In this document: positions 25,301 through 33,402 of the stretch, piece after piece | Position numbering within the stretch: the stretch's first letter is position 1 | Layout: every line of letters starts with the position of its first letter | Assembly (NCBI RefSeq): GCF_946885955.1 | Contig: NZ_CAMPHI010000015.1 | Coordinates: 40,996-104,995, forward strand | DNA from: an uncultured Pseudomonas sp. | GTDB lineage: Bacteria > Pseudomonadota > Gammaproteobacteria > Pseudomonadales > Pseudomonadaceae | Direction: 5' to 3' | DNA: 64,000 nucleotides | The notes under the pieces: model-generated | What the model was told of the DNA's origin: nothing | Seen by the model: the letters and a program-made list of their open reading frames with translations, nothing else | The model's database searches: none | Program-made: the position numbers and the translations under genes

Positions 25301-25850
25301 GGTGCTCGGTGACATCCAGGTTGCGCGTGCCGAACAGGATGGTGAACAGCGCCAGCACCACGCTGACGATCAGCGCCGTGTCCTGGGCGCTGGTGGCGCT
25401 GGCGCCGCCGATCAACAGGTTTACGCCGAGCACGATGCCCTTGAGCTGCAGGGCGATATAGGGCAGCACACCGACCAGGCAGATCAGCGCCACCACCACG
25501 GCCAGGGACTGCGACTTGCCGTAGCGCGCCGCAATGAAGTCGGCGATCGAGGTGATGTTTTCCTGTTTGCTGATCATCACCATCTTGCGCATCACCCAGG
25601 GGGCGAACAGCAGCACGATGATCGGCCCCAGGTAGATCGGCAGAAATGACCAGAGCTGCTCGGCGGCCTGGCCGACGGCGCCGAAGAAGGTCCAGCTGGT
25701 GCAGTAAACCGCCAGCGACAGGCTATAGACCCAGGCGCGCATGCGCGGCGGCAAGGGCGTGGGGCGGCGGTCGCCATAAAAGGCGATGGCGAACAGCACC
25801 GCCATATAAATCATCGCAACCGCGGCGATCAGCCCGATGGATAACGACAT
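22383..25850 (-). CDS. mxtR: Hybrid sensor kinase with Na+/solute symporter domain, MxtR-like
   Basis: 1155 residues. Residues about 1-500 form a 13-segment SSS-family symporter domain (RMRAWVYSLSLAVYCTSWTFFGAVGQ), about 590-720 a PAS region, then HisKA (AVSHDLMQPLNAARL, His803), HATPase (ISRLENDRITP...GPGIPADKLKVIFEEF) and a C-terminal receiver (LALVDYHLDD, Asp1086). The architecture and the GNAT-AraC neighbours match what I recall as PA3271 (MxtR), whose partner ErdR regulates acetate and carbon metabolism; symbol by inference. Start ATG 25850 has GGAG 5-6 bases upstream. CbrA shares the symporter-kinase fusion but lacks the terminal receiver. Confidence 0.85.
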   Translation of the reverse strand: MSLSIGLIAAVAMIYMAVLFAIAFYGDRRPTPLPPRMRAWVYSLSLAVYCTSWTFFGAVGQAAEQLWSFLPIYLGPIIVLLFAPWVMRKMVMISKQENITSIADFIAARYGKSQSLAVVVALICLVGVLPYIALQLKGIVLGVNLLIGGASATSAQDTALIVSVVLALFTILFGTRNLDVTEHHRGMVLAIAFESLVKLLAFLAVGAFVTYGLYDGFADLFSQARETPELREFWAETVNWPAMMTLTGISMIAIICLPRQFHVMVVENIEPKDLRLARWVFPAYLLLAALFVVPIALAGQMQLPGGISPDSFVISLPLAQAHPALALLAFIGGASAATGMVIVASVALSTMISNDMLLPWLLRRKNTERPYEAFRHWMLSARRVSIVVILLLAYVCYRLLGSNASLATIGQLSFAAIGQLAPAMFGALLWKQANRLGVFAGLAFGALIWFYTLVLPLGAGSLGWSLRSFPGLHSLLYGPIGFQVDPLTRGVVLSLAGNFLLFVWVSYFSRTRVTEHWQAERFIGQDFGAKPSNRSMLAVQVGDLLALANRFVGEERAQQSFMRFAVRQGKSFDPNQAANGDWIAHTERLLAGVLGASSTRAVVKAAIEGREMQVEDVVRIVGEASEVLQFNRALLQGAIENITQGISVVDQSLRLVAWNHRYIELFGYPEGQVYVGRPVAELIRFNAERGLLGPGDIEEHVSKRLYWMRQGTAHTSERLFPNGRVIELIGNPMPGGGFVMSFTDITEFREAERALKGANEGLEQRVAERTQELSQLNQALIDAKGVAESANQSKTRFLTAVSHDLMQPLNAARLFSAALSHQEEALPQETKELVRHLDSSLRSAEDLISDLLDISRLENDRITPDRNPFPLNSLFDTLATEFKVLAAEQGVDLRVRGSRQWVDSDIKLLRRVLQNFLTNAFRYAKGQVLLGVRHEPGHLRLEVWDRGPGIPADKLKVIFEEFKRLDSHQTRAEKGLGLGLAIADGLCRVLEHKLQVRSWPGKGSVFSVRVPLARKSLPQTRHVASQPAELPLTGSQVLCIDNEDSILTGMHSLLSRWGCQVWTARNRLECEHLLSEDVRPHLALVDYHLDDGDTGTELMAWLRTRLGEPVPGVVISADGRPELIAQVHAAGLDYLAKPVKPAALRALVSRHLKLR

Positions 25851-26131
25851 ACAGACTCCAACCGCAAACGAAATTCGGCGACGGCAAACTAAGCTGAACC
25901 TATTCGGTCTCAGCCTCTGTGCGGCAACCGGCACAGGCGGCCGCTTTCAGGGCTACGGGACCCTACTGCAAGCGTCCCTCAGCAGTGTCGCAGCAAAGTG
26001 ACGCGCCGTCAGGCTCGACCAAGGTCGCAAATATAATCGAAGCACGGTATGCAAAATGCTTGTTGGCAATTGTGATCGGGCATCTGCCCTGATAGCGTGG
26101 CGCGCGTGCGCTTAGTTGGAGGAGGGACCCC

Positions 26132-26701
26132 ATGTTCAAGCCGCAATTGATTACCCTGCAACGCGGAGCGTTGCGTATCGAGCCGATGACGGACGCCGAT
26201 ATTCCTGCGCTGGTGACGCTGGCCGAGGCCAATCGTCAGGAGTTGATCTACATGAATGGCGCCCAGCGTCTGGATTGGTATCGCGGTGGCTTGAACGAAC
26301 AGCGTGAGGACAAGGCCTTGCCCTTCGTCATCCGTCTTGGCGAGCAACTGGTCGGCACCACGCGCTTCGGCGACTTCATCGCCAACCTGCCCGCCGCCGA
26401 AATCGGCTGGACCTGGCTGGATCGCGGCCAGCACGGCAGCGGTTTGAACACCATGGTCAAATACCTGATGCTGCGCCACGCCTTCGAGACCTGGCGGCTG
26501 GTGCGCGTGCAGCTGAAAACCGCGGCGAGCAACCTGCGCTCCCAACGCGCGATCGAGAAGCTCGGTGCGGTGCGCGAAGGCGTGCTGCGCAATCACCGGC
26601 GCCTGGCCGATGGACGTCTGGACGATAGCGTGCTGTACAGCATCACCGATGAAGATTGGCCGGCGATCAAGCAGGAACTGGAGGCGCGTTTCAGCGGTTG
26701 A
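26132..26701 (+). CDS. GNAT family N-acetyltransferase
   Basis: 189-residue RimJ/RimL-type acetyltransferase. It shows the central GNAT blocks AEIGWTWLDRGQHGSGLNTMVKYLMLRHAFETWRLVRVQ and then ASNLRSQRAIEKLGAVREGVLRNHRRLADG, the acetyl-CoA binding and C-terminal blocks of RimL-like proteins. The substrate (an amino acid, polyamine, antibiotic or protein N-terminus) is unknown. It precedes an AraC gene by 3 bases, so the two probably form one transcript, divergent from the kinase gene. Confidence 0.88.
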   Translation: MFKPQLITLQRGALRIEPMTDADIPALVTLAEANRQELIYMNGAQRLDWYRGGLNEQREDKALPFVIRLGEQLVGTTRFGDFIANLPAAEIGWTWLDRGQHGSGLNTMVKYLMLRHAFETWRLVRVQLKTAASNLRSQRAIEKLGAVREGVLRNHRRLADGRLDDSVLYSITDEDWPAIKQELEARFSG

Positions 26702-26704
26702 ACC

Positions 26705-27544
26705 ATGGAGCAAGAAGGTATCGAACGGGCCCGTTTCTGGCAGTCCCAAGGATTGGACGGCGTCGAACTGCTGCATGCGCACTTTATCGAACAGCGCTTT
26801 TCGCCCCATGTGCACGAGGGTTTCGTTCTCGCCGTAATCGAGCAGGGCGCGCACCGCTTCCAGCATCGCGGCAGCGATCATGTGGCATCGACCGGCAGCA
26901 TGATTCTGATCAACCCGGACGAAGTGCACTCCTGCTCCAAAGCCCATGAGCAGGGCTGGCGGTACCGCGCTTTCTATCCCGAGATGACGCAGATCTCCAG
27001 AGTACTGGACGAGTTGCAAGTGGACCGGGGCGGCACGCCCAGCTTTGCCGACAGTGTGCTGCATGACCCCGCGGTGGGGCAGATGTTCAGCGACCTGCAT
27101 CGCTTGATGGAGAGCCCGGCGAGCGCCTTGCAGCAGCAAACCGCCTGGCGCGAAGCCATCTTGATGTTATTCCAGCGGCATGCACGGATTCCCGCCGTCA
27201 TGGCCCCAGGACGCGAACCCCGGGCAGTGGCGCGGGCCAAGGAATTGCTCAGCGCCCACCTCGCCGATCCGCCTTCGTTGGAGGCGTTGGCTGCGGCGGT
27301 CGGACTGTCGCCGTTTCACTTCACCCGGGTATTTCGCCGCGCAACCGGCTTGCCGCCGCACAGTTGGTTGATGCAGCGCCGTGTGGAGCAGGCCCGTGCG
27401 CTGTTGAAGGCAGGCTGTATGCCGCTGGCGGTCGCCATGCAATTGGGCTTTGCCGACCAGAGCCACCTGACCCGGCAGTTCAAGCAAACCTACGGTATCG
27501 GCCCCGGTGCTTATCGCAAGGCCTGCACTATTCGCCCTCTGTAG
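26705..27544 (+). CDS. AraC family transcriptional regulator
   Basis: 279 residues. An N-terminal cupin-like ligand domain (HAHFIEQRFSPHVHEGFVLAVIEQGAHRFQHRG; LINPDEVHSC) is followed by a two-helix-turn-helix AraC domain: LSAHLADPPSLEALAAAVGLSPFHFTRVFRRATGLPPHSWLMQRRVEQARALLKAG and MQLGFADQSHLTRQFKQTYGIGPGAYRK. The type resembles regulators of amino-acid or metabolite exporters; azlCD lie just downstream. It starts 3 bases after the GNAT stop. Inducer unknown. Confidence 0.9.
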   Translation: MEQEGIERARFWQSQGLDGVELLHAHFIEQRFSPHVHEGFVLAVIEQGAHRFQHRGSDHVASTGSMILINPDEVHSCSKAHEQGWRYRAFYPEMTQISRVLDELQVDRGGTPSFADSVLHDPAVGQMFSDLHRLMESPASALQQQTAWREAILMLFQRHARIPAVMAPGREPRAVARAKELLSAHLADPPSLEALAAAVGLSPFHFTRVFRRATGLPPHSWLMQRRVEQARALLKAGCMPLAVAMQLGFADQSHLTRQFKQTYGIGPGAYRKACTIRPL

Positions 27545-27607
27545 TCCGGATGCAATCCGGGGAATGCGTATGGCGCATAGACCGCTCCCGGATTGCATCC
27601 GGGCTAC
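27541..27607. repeat. REP-like inverted pair
   Basis: Left arm GTAGTCCGGATGCAATCCGG (27541-27560, plus GG) and right arm CCCGGATTGCATCCGGGCTAC (27587-27607) form an inverted pair with a ~24-base middle. Same family as at 28792, 43296, 11266, 30945 and 54997. It overlaps the stop of the AraC gene and may form an mRNA hairpin end. Confidence 0.8.
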
Positions 27608-27716
27608 AAAGCGCTCGCGCACAGCCTGCGTCCTAAAGACAGAAGAATCCAAGCGCAAGATCGTTCAAGACGACATTCGCCGGCCAGGATAGCCTTGCTG
27701 ATCTGGAGGATTGTTC

Positions 27717-28430
27717 ATGACCCGCTCGCAAGAATTTACCCAAGGTGCCCGCGACATGGTGCCAATGCTGCTCGGCGCGATTCCGTTCGGCATCATTTTC
27801 GGCAGCCTCGCCGGGGCCGCCGGGTTATCCGTCTGGCAGACCCTCGGCATGTCGCTGCTGGTGTTCGCCGGTTCCGCGCAGTTCATCGCTCTCAGTCTGC
27901 TCGGTGCCGGAGTGGGGCTGGCGGTGCTGTTATTGACCACCGCGGTGGTCAACCTGCGTCACGCGCTCTACAGCGCCAGCCTGCAACCCTTCGTGCGGCA
28001 TTTGCCGGCGCGCTGGCGGGTGCCCTTGGCGTTCTGGCTGACCGACGAAGCCTACGCGGTGGTGCAGCACCGCTATGCCGAGCTGGACGCCTCGCCGAAC
28101 AAGCACTGGTACTTTCTCGGCGCCGCCCTGGCGATGTACGTCAACTGGCAGCTGTGCACCCTGGTCGGGGTGATCTTCGGCCAGAACGTGCCGAACCTCG
28201 GCGCCTGGGGGCTGGACTTCGCCATGCTGGCGACCTTTATCGGCATAGTCGTGCCCATGCTGCGCAATCGCCCGCAGGTAGCCGCGGCGCTCGCCGCTGC
28301 TGCAGTGGCGCTGGTATGCCATGCGCTGCCGTACAAGCTGGGCCTGCTCGCCGCTGCGTTCAGCGGGATAGTCGTCGGTGTGGCATTGGAGCGACGCGCT
28401 CCGGCGCCTGTCGCGGAGGAGGTGGTCTGA
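27717..28430 (+). CDS. azlC: Branched-chain amino-acid exporter subunit AzlC
   Basis: 237-residue inner-membrane protein with about 6-7 hydrophobic segments. MVPMLLGAIPFGIIFGSLAGAAG, FAGSAQFIALSLLGAG and NLRHALYSASLQPFV are characteristic AzlC blocks. AzlC with AzlD forms a two-component exporter of branched-chain amino acids and analogues (B. subtilis AzlCD, E. coli YgaZH). GGAGGA at 27705-27710 precedes ATG 27717 by 6 bases. The stop overlaps the azlD start (ATGA). The AraC gene upstream is a candidate regulator. Confidence 0.9.
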   Translation: MTRSQEFTQGARDMVPMLLGAIPFGIIFGSLAGAAGLSVWQTLGMSLLVFAGSAQFIALSLLGAGVGLAVLLLTTAVVNLRHALYSASLQPFVRHLPARWRVPLAFWLTDEAYAVVQHRYAELDASPNKHWYFLGAALAMYVNWQLCTLVGVIFGQNVPNLGAWGLDFAMLATFIGIVVPMLRNRPQVAAALAAAAVALVCHALPYKLGLLAAAFSGIVVGVALERRAPAPVAEEVV

Positions 28431-28759
28431 TGGAAAACTGGATTCTGATTCTCGGTATGCTGGCGATCACCTTCGCCACGCGCTACAGCCTGTTCGCCTT
28501 TCCCGATCTGCGCTTTCCACCGCTGGTACGCCAGGGCTTGCACTACGTGCCGACCGCGGTGCTGACCGCGATCGTGGTGCCGGGCATGCTGATCCCCGAT
28601 GGGCAGCACTGGTCCTTCAACCTGGATAACGCCTACCTGCTCGCCGGGTTGGCGGCGATCGCCATCGCCGCCTTGAGTCGCAATCTGCTGGCGACCATTG
28701 CCGGCGGGTTTCTAGTGTTCTTCCTGTTGCGCTGGACATTGGGGCAATTGCCGGTCTGA
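28430..28759 (+). CDS. azlD: Branched-chain amino-acid exporter subunit AzlD
   Basis: 109 residues with four hydrophobic segments and the AzlD hallmark FATRYSLFAFPDLRFPPLVRQGLHYVPTAVLTAIVVPGM. Partner of AzlC; its start codon overlaps the azlC stop as ATGA, implying translational coupling and fixed stoichiometry. Length and topology are normal for the family. Confidence 0.9.
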   Translation: MENWILILGMLAITFATRYSLFAFPDLRFPPLVRQGLHYVPTAVLTAIVVPGMLIPDGQHWSFNLDNAYLLAGLAAIAIAALSRNLLATIAGGFLVFFLLRWTLGQLPV

Positions 28760-28791
28760 TTCGCCAGCGCACTCTATGGCTCGGATGAAAT

Positions 28792-28860
28792 GTAGCCCGG
28801 ATGAAATCCGGGGAGCGGGATTGGCCGCAGCACCTTTTCCCCGGATTGCATCCGGGCTAC
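28792..28860. repeat. REP-like inverted pair
   Basis: Left arm GTAGCCCGGATGAAATCCGG (28792-28811, plus GG) and right arm CCGGATTGCATCCGGGCTAC (28841-28860, preceded by CC), 69 bases overall. The left arm carries GAAA in place of the GCAA seen in other members. Confidence 0.8.
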
Positions 28861-29043
28861 CAAAGCCGGCGTTTGGCTTGCCGCCGCACGGCAGCCTGCA
28901 GTCGCTGCTGAGGTTGGCGGCGCAACAATGTGTTCGCTTCGGAAAATAGCGGCAAAAATCGTCGATACCTGTGGCTTTGCCACTGCATCTTGCAGTCCAA
29001 TGCTCAACGCCCCCAGTCAGCCTTACGGACAGGTACACGGACG

Positions 29044-30918
29044 ATGACCGAACATTCCCAATTCGCCTTGCTCGGCAAAAAGCGTTTCTTGCCGTTCTTC
29101 GTCACCCAATTGCTCGGCGCTTTCAATGACAACATTTTCAAGCAGTCGCTGATCCTGGCGATTCTGTTCAAACTGGCGGTGAGCGCCGATCGTCATGTGC
29201 TGGTGAATCTCTGCGCCTTGTTGTTCATCCTGCCGTTCTTTCTGTTTTCGGCGCTTGGCGGGCAGTTCGGCGAGAAGTTCGCCAAGGACGGTTTGATCCG
29301 CGGGATCAAGTTCGCCGAAATCCTGATCATGCTCGCGGGCGGGGTCGGCCTGTTGCTCAACAACTTGCCGATCATGCTGGTGGTGTTGTTCGCCATGGGC
29401 ACCCAGTCGGCGCTGTTCGGACCGGTTAAATATTCGATCCTGCCGCAGCATCTGCACCCCGACGAGCTGGTCGGTGGCAATGCCCTGGTGGAAATGGGTA
29501 CCTTCCTGGCGATACTGGCCGGCACCATCGGCGCCGGCATCATGATGGCCAGCGACGACTATGGGGTGTTCGTCTCAGGCACCATCGTGCTGGTCGCGGT
29601 GCTCGGTTATTTGGCCAGTCGCGCGATTCCGGCAGCGGCGGCCGGTTTGCCGGCGCTGAAGCTGGACTGGAACATTTTTCGCCAGTCCTGGCTGACCATG
29701 CAGCTGGGGCTGGGCCAGCGCCCCGCGGTGTCGCGCTCGCTGGTCGGCAACTCCTGGTTCTGGTTTCTCGGCGCGATCTACCTGACGCAGATTCCCGCCT
29801 ACGCCAAAGAGTGGCTGTACGGCGATGAAAGCGTGGTGACGCTGATTCTCACGGTGTTTTCCGTCGGCATCGCGCTCGGCTCCATGCTCTGCGAGCGGAT
29901 GAGCGGGCACAAGGTGGAAATCGGCCTGGTGCCGTTCGGCTCCGCCGGTCTCAGCCTGTTTGGCATCCTGCTCTGGTGGTATTCCGGCGGCTTCGTTCAG
30001 CCCGAGGTGCCCTACGATTGGCTGGCGCTGCTGAGCCAGCCGCAGGCCTGGTGGGTTCTCGGTTCGATTCTCGGCATTGGGGTGTTCGGCGGCTTCTATA
30101 TTGTGCCGTTGTACGCGCTGATCCAGTCGCGCACCGTCGAGCACGAGCGGGCGCGGGTCATTGCCGCGAACAATATTCTCAATGCGTTGTTCATGGTGGT
30201 ATCGGCGATTGTCTCGATCCTGTTCCTGAGCGTTGCCGAGCTGTCGATTCCGCAGTTGTTCCTTGCGGTGTCGCTGATGAACATCGCGGTCAATACCTAC
30301 ATCTTCAAGATCGTCCCCGAATTCAGCATGCGTTTCATGATCTGGCTGCTCGGCCATTCGATGTACCGGGTCGAGCACAAGGGGCTGGATGCGATCCCGG
30401 ACGAAGGTGCGGCGGTGCTGGTATGCAACCATGTGTCCTTCGTCGATGCGTTGCTGATCGGTGGCGCGATTCGCCGCCCGGTGCGTTTTGTCATGTACTA
30501 CAAGATCTACAACCTGCCGGTGCTCAACTTCATCTTCCGCACCGCCGGCACCGTGCCAATCGCGGCTCGCCATGAAGACGCGCTGATCTACGAGGCGGCT
30601 TTCCAGAAGATCGCCGAGTACCTGCGCAATGGCGAGCTGGTGTGTATCTTCCCCGAGGGCAAGCTGACCACCGACGGCGAGATCAACGAATTCAAGGGCG
30701 GGGTGGAACGCATCCTCGAGGAAAACCCGGTGCCGGTGATTCCCCTCGCTCTGCAAGGTCTTTGGGGCAGCTTCTTCAGCCGCGATCCGCACAAGGGATT
30801 CTTCAGGCGCCTGTGGTCACGCATCGTACTGATCGCCGGCCAGCCGATCGCCGCCGAGGCGGCCAGGCGCCATGTGTTGCAGGCGCAGGTGGCCGAACTG
30901 CGGGGCGAAGTGCGTTAG
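29044..30918 (+). CDS. MFS transporter-acyltransferase fusion (LplT-PlsC type)
   Basis: 624 residues joining an LplT-like lysophospholipid flippase of the MFS (about residues 1-410; FLPFFVTQLLGAFNDNIFKQSL, LGGQFGEKFAKDGLIRGIKFAE) to a PlsC-type 1-acyltransferase (about 430-624). The acyltransferase keeps NHVSFVD (the HX4D catalytic motif), VRFVMYY, GTVPIAA and FPEGKLTTDG (glycerophosphate-binding). By family knowledge it could import and reacylate lysophospholipids. E. coli Aas plus LplT do this with two proteins and also carry a ligase domain, which is absent here. Start MTEHSQF at 29044. Membrane located. Confidence 0.88.
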   Translation: MTEHSQFALLGKKRFLPFFVTQLLGAFNDNIFKQSLILAILFKLAVSADRHVLVNLCALLFILPFFLFSALGGQFGEKFAKDGLIRGIKFAEILIMLAGGVGLLLNNLPIMLVVLFAMGTQSALFGPVKYSILPQHLHPDELVGGNALVEMGTFLAILAGTIGAGIMMASDDYGVFVSGTIVLVAVLGYLASRAIPAAAAGLPALKLDWNIFRQSWLTMQLGLGQRPAVSRSLVGNSWFWFLGAIYLTQIPAYAKEWLYGDESVVTLILTVFSVGIALGSMLCERMSGHKVEIGLVPFGSAGLSLFGILLWWYSGGFVQPEVPYDWLALLSQPQAWWVLGSILGIGVFGGFYIVPLYALIQSRTVEHERARVIAANNILNALFMVVSAIVSILFLSVAELSIPQLFLAVSLMNIAVNTYIFKIVPEFSMRFMIWLLGHSMYRVEHKGLDAIPDEGAAVLVCNHVSFVDALLIGGAIRRPVRFVMYYKIYNLPVLNFIFRTAGTVPIAARHEDALIYEAAFQKIAEYLRNGELVCIFPEGKLTTDGEINEFKGGVERILEENPVPVIPLALQGLWGSFFSRDPHKGFFRRLWSRIVLIAGQPIAAEAARRHVLQAQVAELRGEVR

Positions 30919-30944
30919 TTCGGACGTAACTCGGGAGCGCTTTG

Positions 30945-30965
30945 GTAGCCCGGATGCAATCCGGG
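30945..30965. repeat. Single REP-like arm
   Basis: GTAGCCCGGATGCAATCCGG(G), 27 bases after the MFS-acyltransferase stop, just before a bidirectional terminator. No inverted partner is visible nearby. Confidence 0.75.
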
Positions 30966-30989
30966 AAAAAGCTGCGGTCCGTTTCAAGG

Positions 30990-31020
30990 CAAAAAAAAAC
31001 CGCTCACTGAGCGGTTTTTT
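30990..31020. terminator. Bidirectional rho-independent terminator
   Basis: Stem AACCGCTC/GAGCGGTT with a 3-base loop, flanked by nine A residues on the left and six T residues on the right, so it works on both strands. It separates the MFS-acyltransferase gene (plus) from rdgC (minus), which converge here. Confidence 0.9.
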
Positions 31021-31039
31021 GTGCCGGTCGCGAGGCCGT

Positions 31040-31960
31040 TTAGATCCCCTGAGGAATCTCCTCGCCGCCGAGGGCTTCGAACAGCGCCGGGAGGAAGTCG
31101 ACCAGAGTCAGCATCATCAGGGTGAAGCTGGCGTCCTGCTGGCCGAGGGCGTCGTCGCCGCCGTCCTGTTCGGCCTGGTCCTGCAGCAGGTCTTCGAAGC
31201 GCAGGCGCTTGATCACCAGTTTGTCGTCGAGCATAAACGACAGCTTGTCCTGCCAGGCCAGCGACAGCAGGGTGACCTGTTTGCCCGAAGTCATGTGCAG
31301 CTGGATTTCGTCGCCGGTCAGGTCCTGACGCTTGCAACGCACCACGCCGCCGTCTTCGTGGGTATCGCGCAGTTCGCATTCGTCCAGTACGTGGAAGTCG
31401 GCGGCTGCTTGCTGGGTCTTGACCCAGTCGGTCATGGTTGCGCCTGGGGCGATCTTCACGGTCAGCGGGCGTACCGGCAGCGAGCCGATGGCTTCGCGCA
31501 GGGTCGAGAGCAGGTCTTCGGCGCGCTTCGGGCTGGAGGCGTCGACCAGAATCAGGCCCTGCTTTGGCGCGATGGCGGCGAATGTGGCGGATTTGCGGAT
31601 AAAGGCGCGCGGCAGGAAGGTCTGCACGATCTCGTCTTTGAGCTGGTCGCGCTCCTTCTTGTAGACCTTGCGCATCTGCTCGGCTTCGATCTCGTCGACC
31701 TTATCCTTCAACGCGTCACGCACCACGCTGCCCGGCAGGATGCGTTCTTCCTTGCGTGCGGCGATCAGCAGGAAGTCGCCGCTGACATGCACCAGCGGCG
31801 CGTCGCCGCCCTTGCCGAACGGAGCGATGAAGCCATAGGTGGTCAGCTCCTGGCTGGCGCAGGCGCGCGCCGGTTTTGCCGCCAGTGCCGCTTCGAGAGC
31901 GTCGGCATCAAAAGGAATGTTCTGGGTGAGGCGGTAGACCAGCAGGTTACGAAACCACAT
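31040..31960 (-). CDS. rdgC: Recombination-associated protein RdgC
   Basis: 306 residues. The N-terminus [26 protein letters not shown] and the later [42 protein letters not shown] are hallmark RdgC blocks. RdgC is a toroidal, sequence-nonspecific double-stranded DNA-binding protein that restrains RecA; its N- and C-terminal domains form a ring around DNA. Start at ATG 31960 (E. coli RdgC is 303 residues). Separate transcription unit ending at the shared terminator. Confidence 0.94.
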   Translation of the reverse strand: MWFRNLLVYRLTQNIPFDADALEAALAAKPARACASQELTTYGFIAPFGKGGDAPLVHVSGDFLLIAARKEERILPGSVVRDALKDKVDEIEAEQMRKVYKKERDQLKDEIVQTFLPRAFIRKSATFAAIAPKQGLILVDASSPKRAEDLLSTLREAIGSLPVRPLTVKIAPGATMTDWVKTQQAAADFHVLDECELRDTHEDGGVVRCKRQDLTGDEIQLHMTSGKQVTLLSLAWQDKLSFMLDDKLVIKRLRFEDLLQDQAEQDGGDDALGQQDASFTLMMLTLVDFLPALFEALGGEEIPQGI

Positions 31961-32196
31961 GAGGGGGTGAGACTCCAGGTGAAAGTCGCCGGCGAGGCAT
32001 TTTTGGGCCTTTCCCGCAGGGGAGAGGCGGCGCGCCGCGACGGACAAAGAAAGCGGTCATACCGCGAGAGGCGTTTAGGGTATGCCACTGGCGGCATGGC
32101 CGTGAACGCAAAGCGCGCATTATTGCCCCCTTGGCCGCTCAGGCCAAGCCTGCGCTAAGCCTTTGGCACACCGATAGAAATTTTTTAAAACAGTGC

Positions 32197-32225
32197 TTGC
32201 CAAGGTGGGGTTGGCTCTCTAGAAT
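32197..32225 (+). promoter_or_regulatory. Sigma-70 promoter of the tRNA-Val/tRNA-Asp unit
   Basis: TTGCCA at 32197-32202 and TAGAAT at 32220-32225 with exactly 17 bases between. The following GCGCCCC discriminator is GC-rich, as in stringently controlled stable-RNA promoters. It is 21 bases before the tRNA-Val. Confidence 0.8.
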
Positions 32226-32246
32226 GCGCCCCACTTCGAGAGTGAA

Positions 32247-32322
32247 GGGTGATTAGCTCAGCTGGGAGAGCATCTGCCTTACAAGCAGAGGGTCGGCGGT
32301 TCGATCCCGTCATCACCCACCA
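32247..32322 (+). tRNA. tRNA-Val (TAC anticodon)
   Basis: 76 bases including encoded CCA. The acceptor stem GGGTGAT pairs with ATCACCC, the D-arm has AGCTCAGCTGGGAGAGC, and the anticodon loop CTTACAA shows TAC. T-arm GGCGGTTCGATCCCGTC. Followed 21 bases later by tRNA-Asp, so probably co-transcribed. Confidence 0.95.
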
Positions 32323-32343
32323 AACTCGCTTTTGAGGTTACGC

Positions 32344-32420
32344 GCAGCGGTAGTTCAGTCGGTTAGAATACCGGCCTGTCACGCCGGGGGTCGCGGGTTC
32401 GAGTCCCGTCCGCTGCGCCA
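32344..32420 (+). tRNA. tRNA-Asp (GTC anticodon)
   Basis: 77 bases with encoded CCA. GCAGCGG pairs with CCGCTGC; discriminator G as in tRNA-Asp; anticodon GTC in CCTGTCACG. D-loop AGTTCAGTCGGTTAGAAT. Second member of the tRNA pair. Confidence 0.95.
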
Positions 32421-32610
32421 TTTTTCTCCTCGCTTCATCCCTTCCTGCATGTCCTCGCAACAATCGTTCGATCTTCTTCTTCCTTATCTTCTAAACTCCT
32501 GAACTTATACGCATTTCCTCGTTCGTATGGCGGTAGCTATTGATTGTGGCAGCCTGCTAAGCTGCCGCCTTCACTCGATTGCCCTCGGGCGCACCGGACA
32601 AGGAATAAGC

Positions 32611-33357
32611 ATGAAACAGCATCGTTTAGCGGCGGCGGTCGCCTTGGTTGGCTTGGTTCTCGCGGGGTGCGATCAGCAACCCAAGGAAGTGAGCCTGGAG
32701 ACCCCGGCGCAGAAAGCCTCCTATGGTATCGGCCTGAACATGGGCAAGAGCCTGGCTCAGGAAGGTATGGATGACCTGGATTCGAAAGCCGTTGCCCAGG
32801 GCATCGAAGATGCGATCGGCAAGAAAGAACAGCGCCTGAAAGACGAAGAACTGATGGAAGCGTTCGCCTTCCTGCAGAAGCGTTCGGAAGAGCGCGTCGC
32901 TGCGATGAACGAGGAGTCGGCCAAGGCCGGCAAGAAATTCCTCGAGGAAAACGCCAAGCGCGAGGGCGTGGTCACCACTCCGTCCGGCCTGCAGTATGAA
33001 ATCGTCAAGAAGGCCGACGGCGCTCAGCCGAAAGCCAGCGACGTGGTGAGCGTTCACTATGAAGGCAAGTTGACCGATGGCAGCGTTTTCGACAGCTCCA
33101 TCGAGCGTGGCAGCCCGATCGAATTGCCGGTCAGCGGCGTGATCCCGGGCTGGGTCGAAGGCCTGCAACTGATGCATGTCGGCGAGAAGTACAAGCTCTA
33201 TATCCCGAGCGAACTGGCCTATGGCGAGAACAGCCCGACTCCGGCGATTCCGGCCAATTCGGTTCTGGTTTTCGACCTCGAATTGCTGGCAATCAAGGAT
33301 GCCGATAAGGCACCTGCTGCAGCCGCCAAAGAAGGCGAGGCTGCTACCGTGCAGTAA
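32611..33357 (+). CDS. fklB: FKBP-type peptidyl-prolyl isomerase lipoprotein
   Basis: 248 residues. Signal with lipobox: MKQHRLAAAVALVGLVLAGCDQQ. An N-terminal helical dimerisation domain (about 25-120; KASYGIGLNMGKSLAQEGMDDLD, QGIEDAIGKKE) is followed by the FKBP domain (VVSVHYEGKLTDGSVFDSSIERGSPIELPVSGVIPGWVEGLQLM, then KYKLYIPSELAYGE) that catalyses prolyl cis-trans isomerisation. The architecture is FkpA/Mip/FklB-like. Residue +2 after the Cys is Asp, which would retain it in the inner membrane by the E. coli rule, though in Pseudomonas that rule is less strict. Terminator follows. Confidence 0.9.
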   Translation: MKQHRLAAAVALVGLVLAGCDQQPKEVSLETPAQKASYGIGLNMGKSLAQEGMDDLDSKAVAQGIEDAIGKKEQRLKDEELMEAFAFLQKRSEERVAAMNEESAKAGKKFLEENAKREGVVTTPSGLQYEIVKKADGAQPKASDVVSVHYEGKLTDGSVFDSSIERGSPIELPVSGVIPGWVEGLQLMHVGEKYKLYIPSELAYGENSPTPAIPANSVLVFDLELLAIKDADKAPAAAAKEGEAATVQ

Positions 33358-33374
33358 CAGCTCGGCGCATGCAG

Positions 33375-33402
33375 ACAACGCCCCGTTTCGACGGGGCGTT
33401 GT
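33375..33402 (+). terminator. Rho-independent terminator after the FKBP gene
   Basis: ACAACGCCCCG (33375-33385) pairs with CGGGGCGTTGT (33392-33402), an 11-bp GC-rich stem with a TTTCGA loop, followed by CGTTT, a short tail. Eighteen bases after the FKBP stop. Confidence 0.85.

Noticed and set aside
27541..27607. CRISPR repeats
   Set aside because: The repeats are inverted palindromic pairs scattered over the window, not evenly spaced direct repeats with spacers.
29575..30792. 405-codon minus-strand frame across the MFS-acyltransferase gene
   Set aside because: Composition (Gln, His, Asp, Arg rich) is typical of an antisense shadow of a GC-rich gene.
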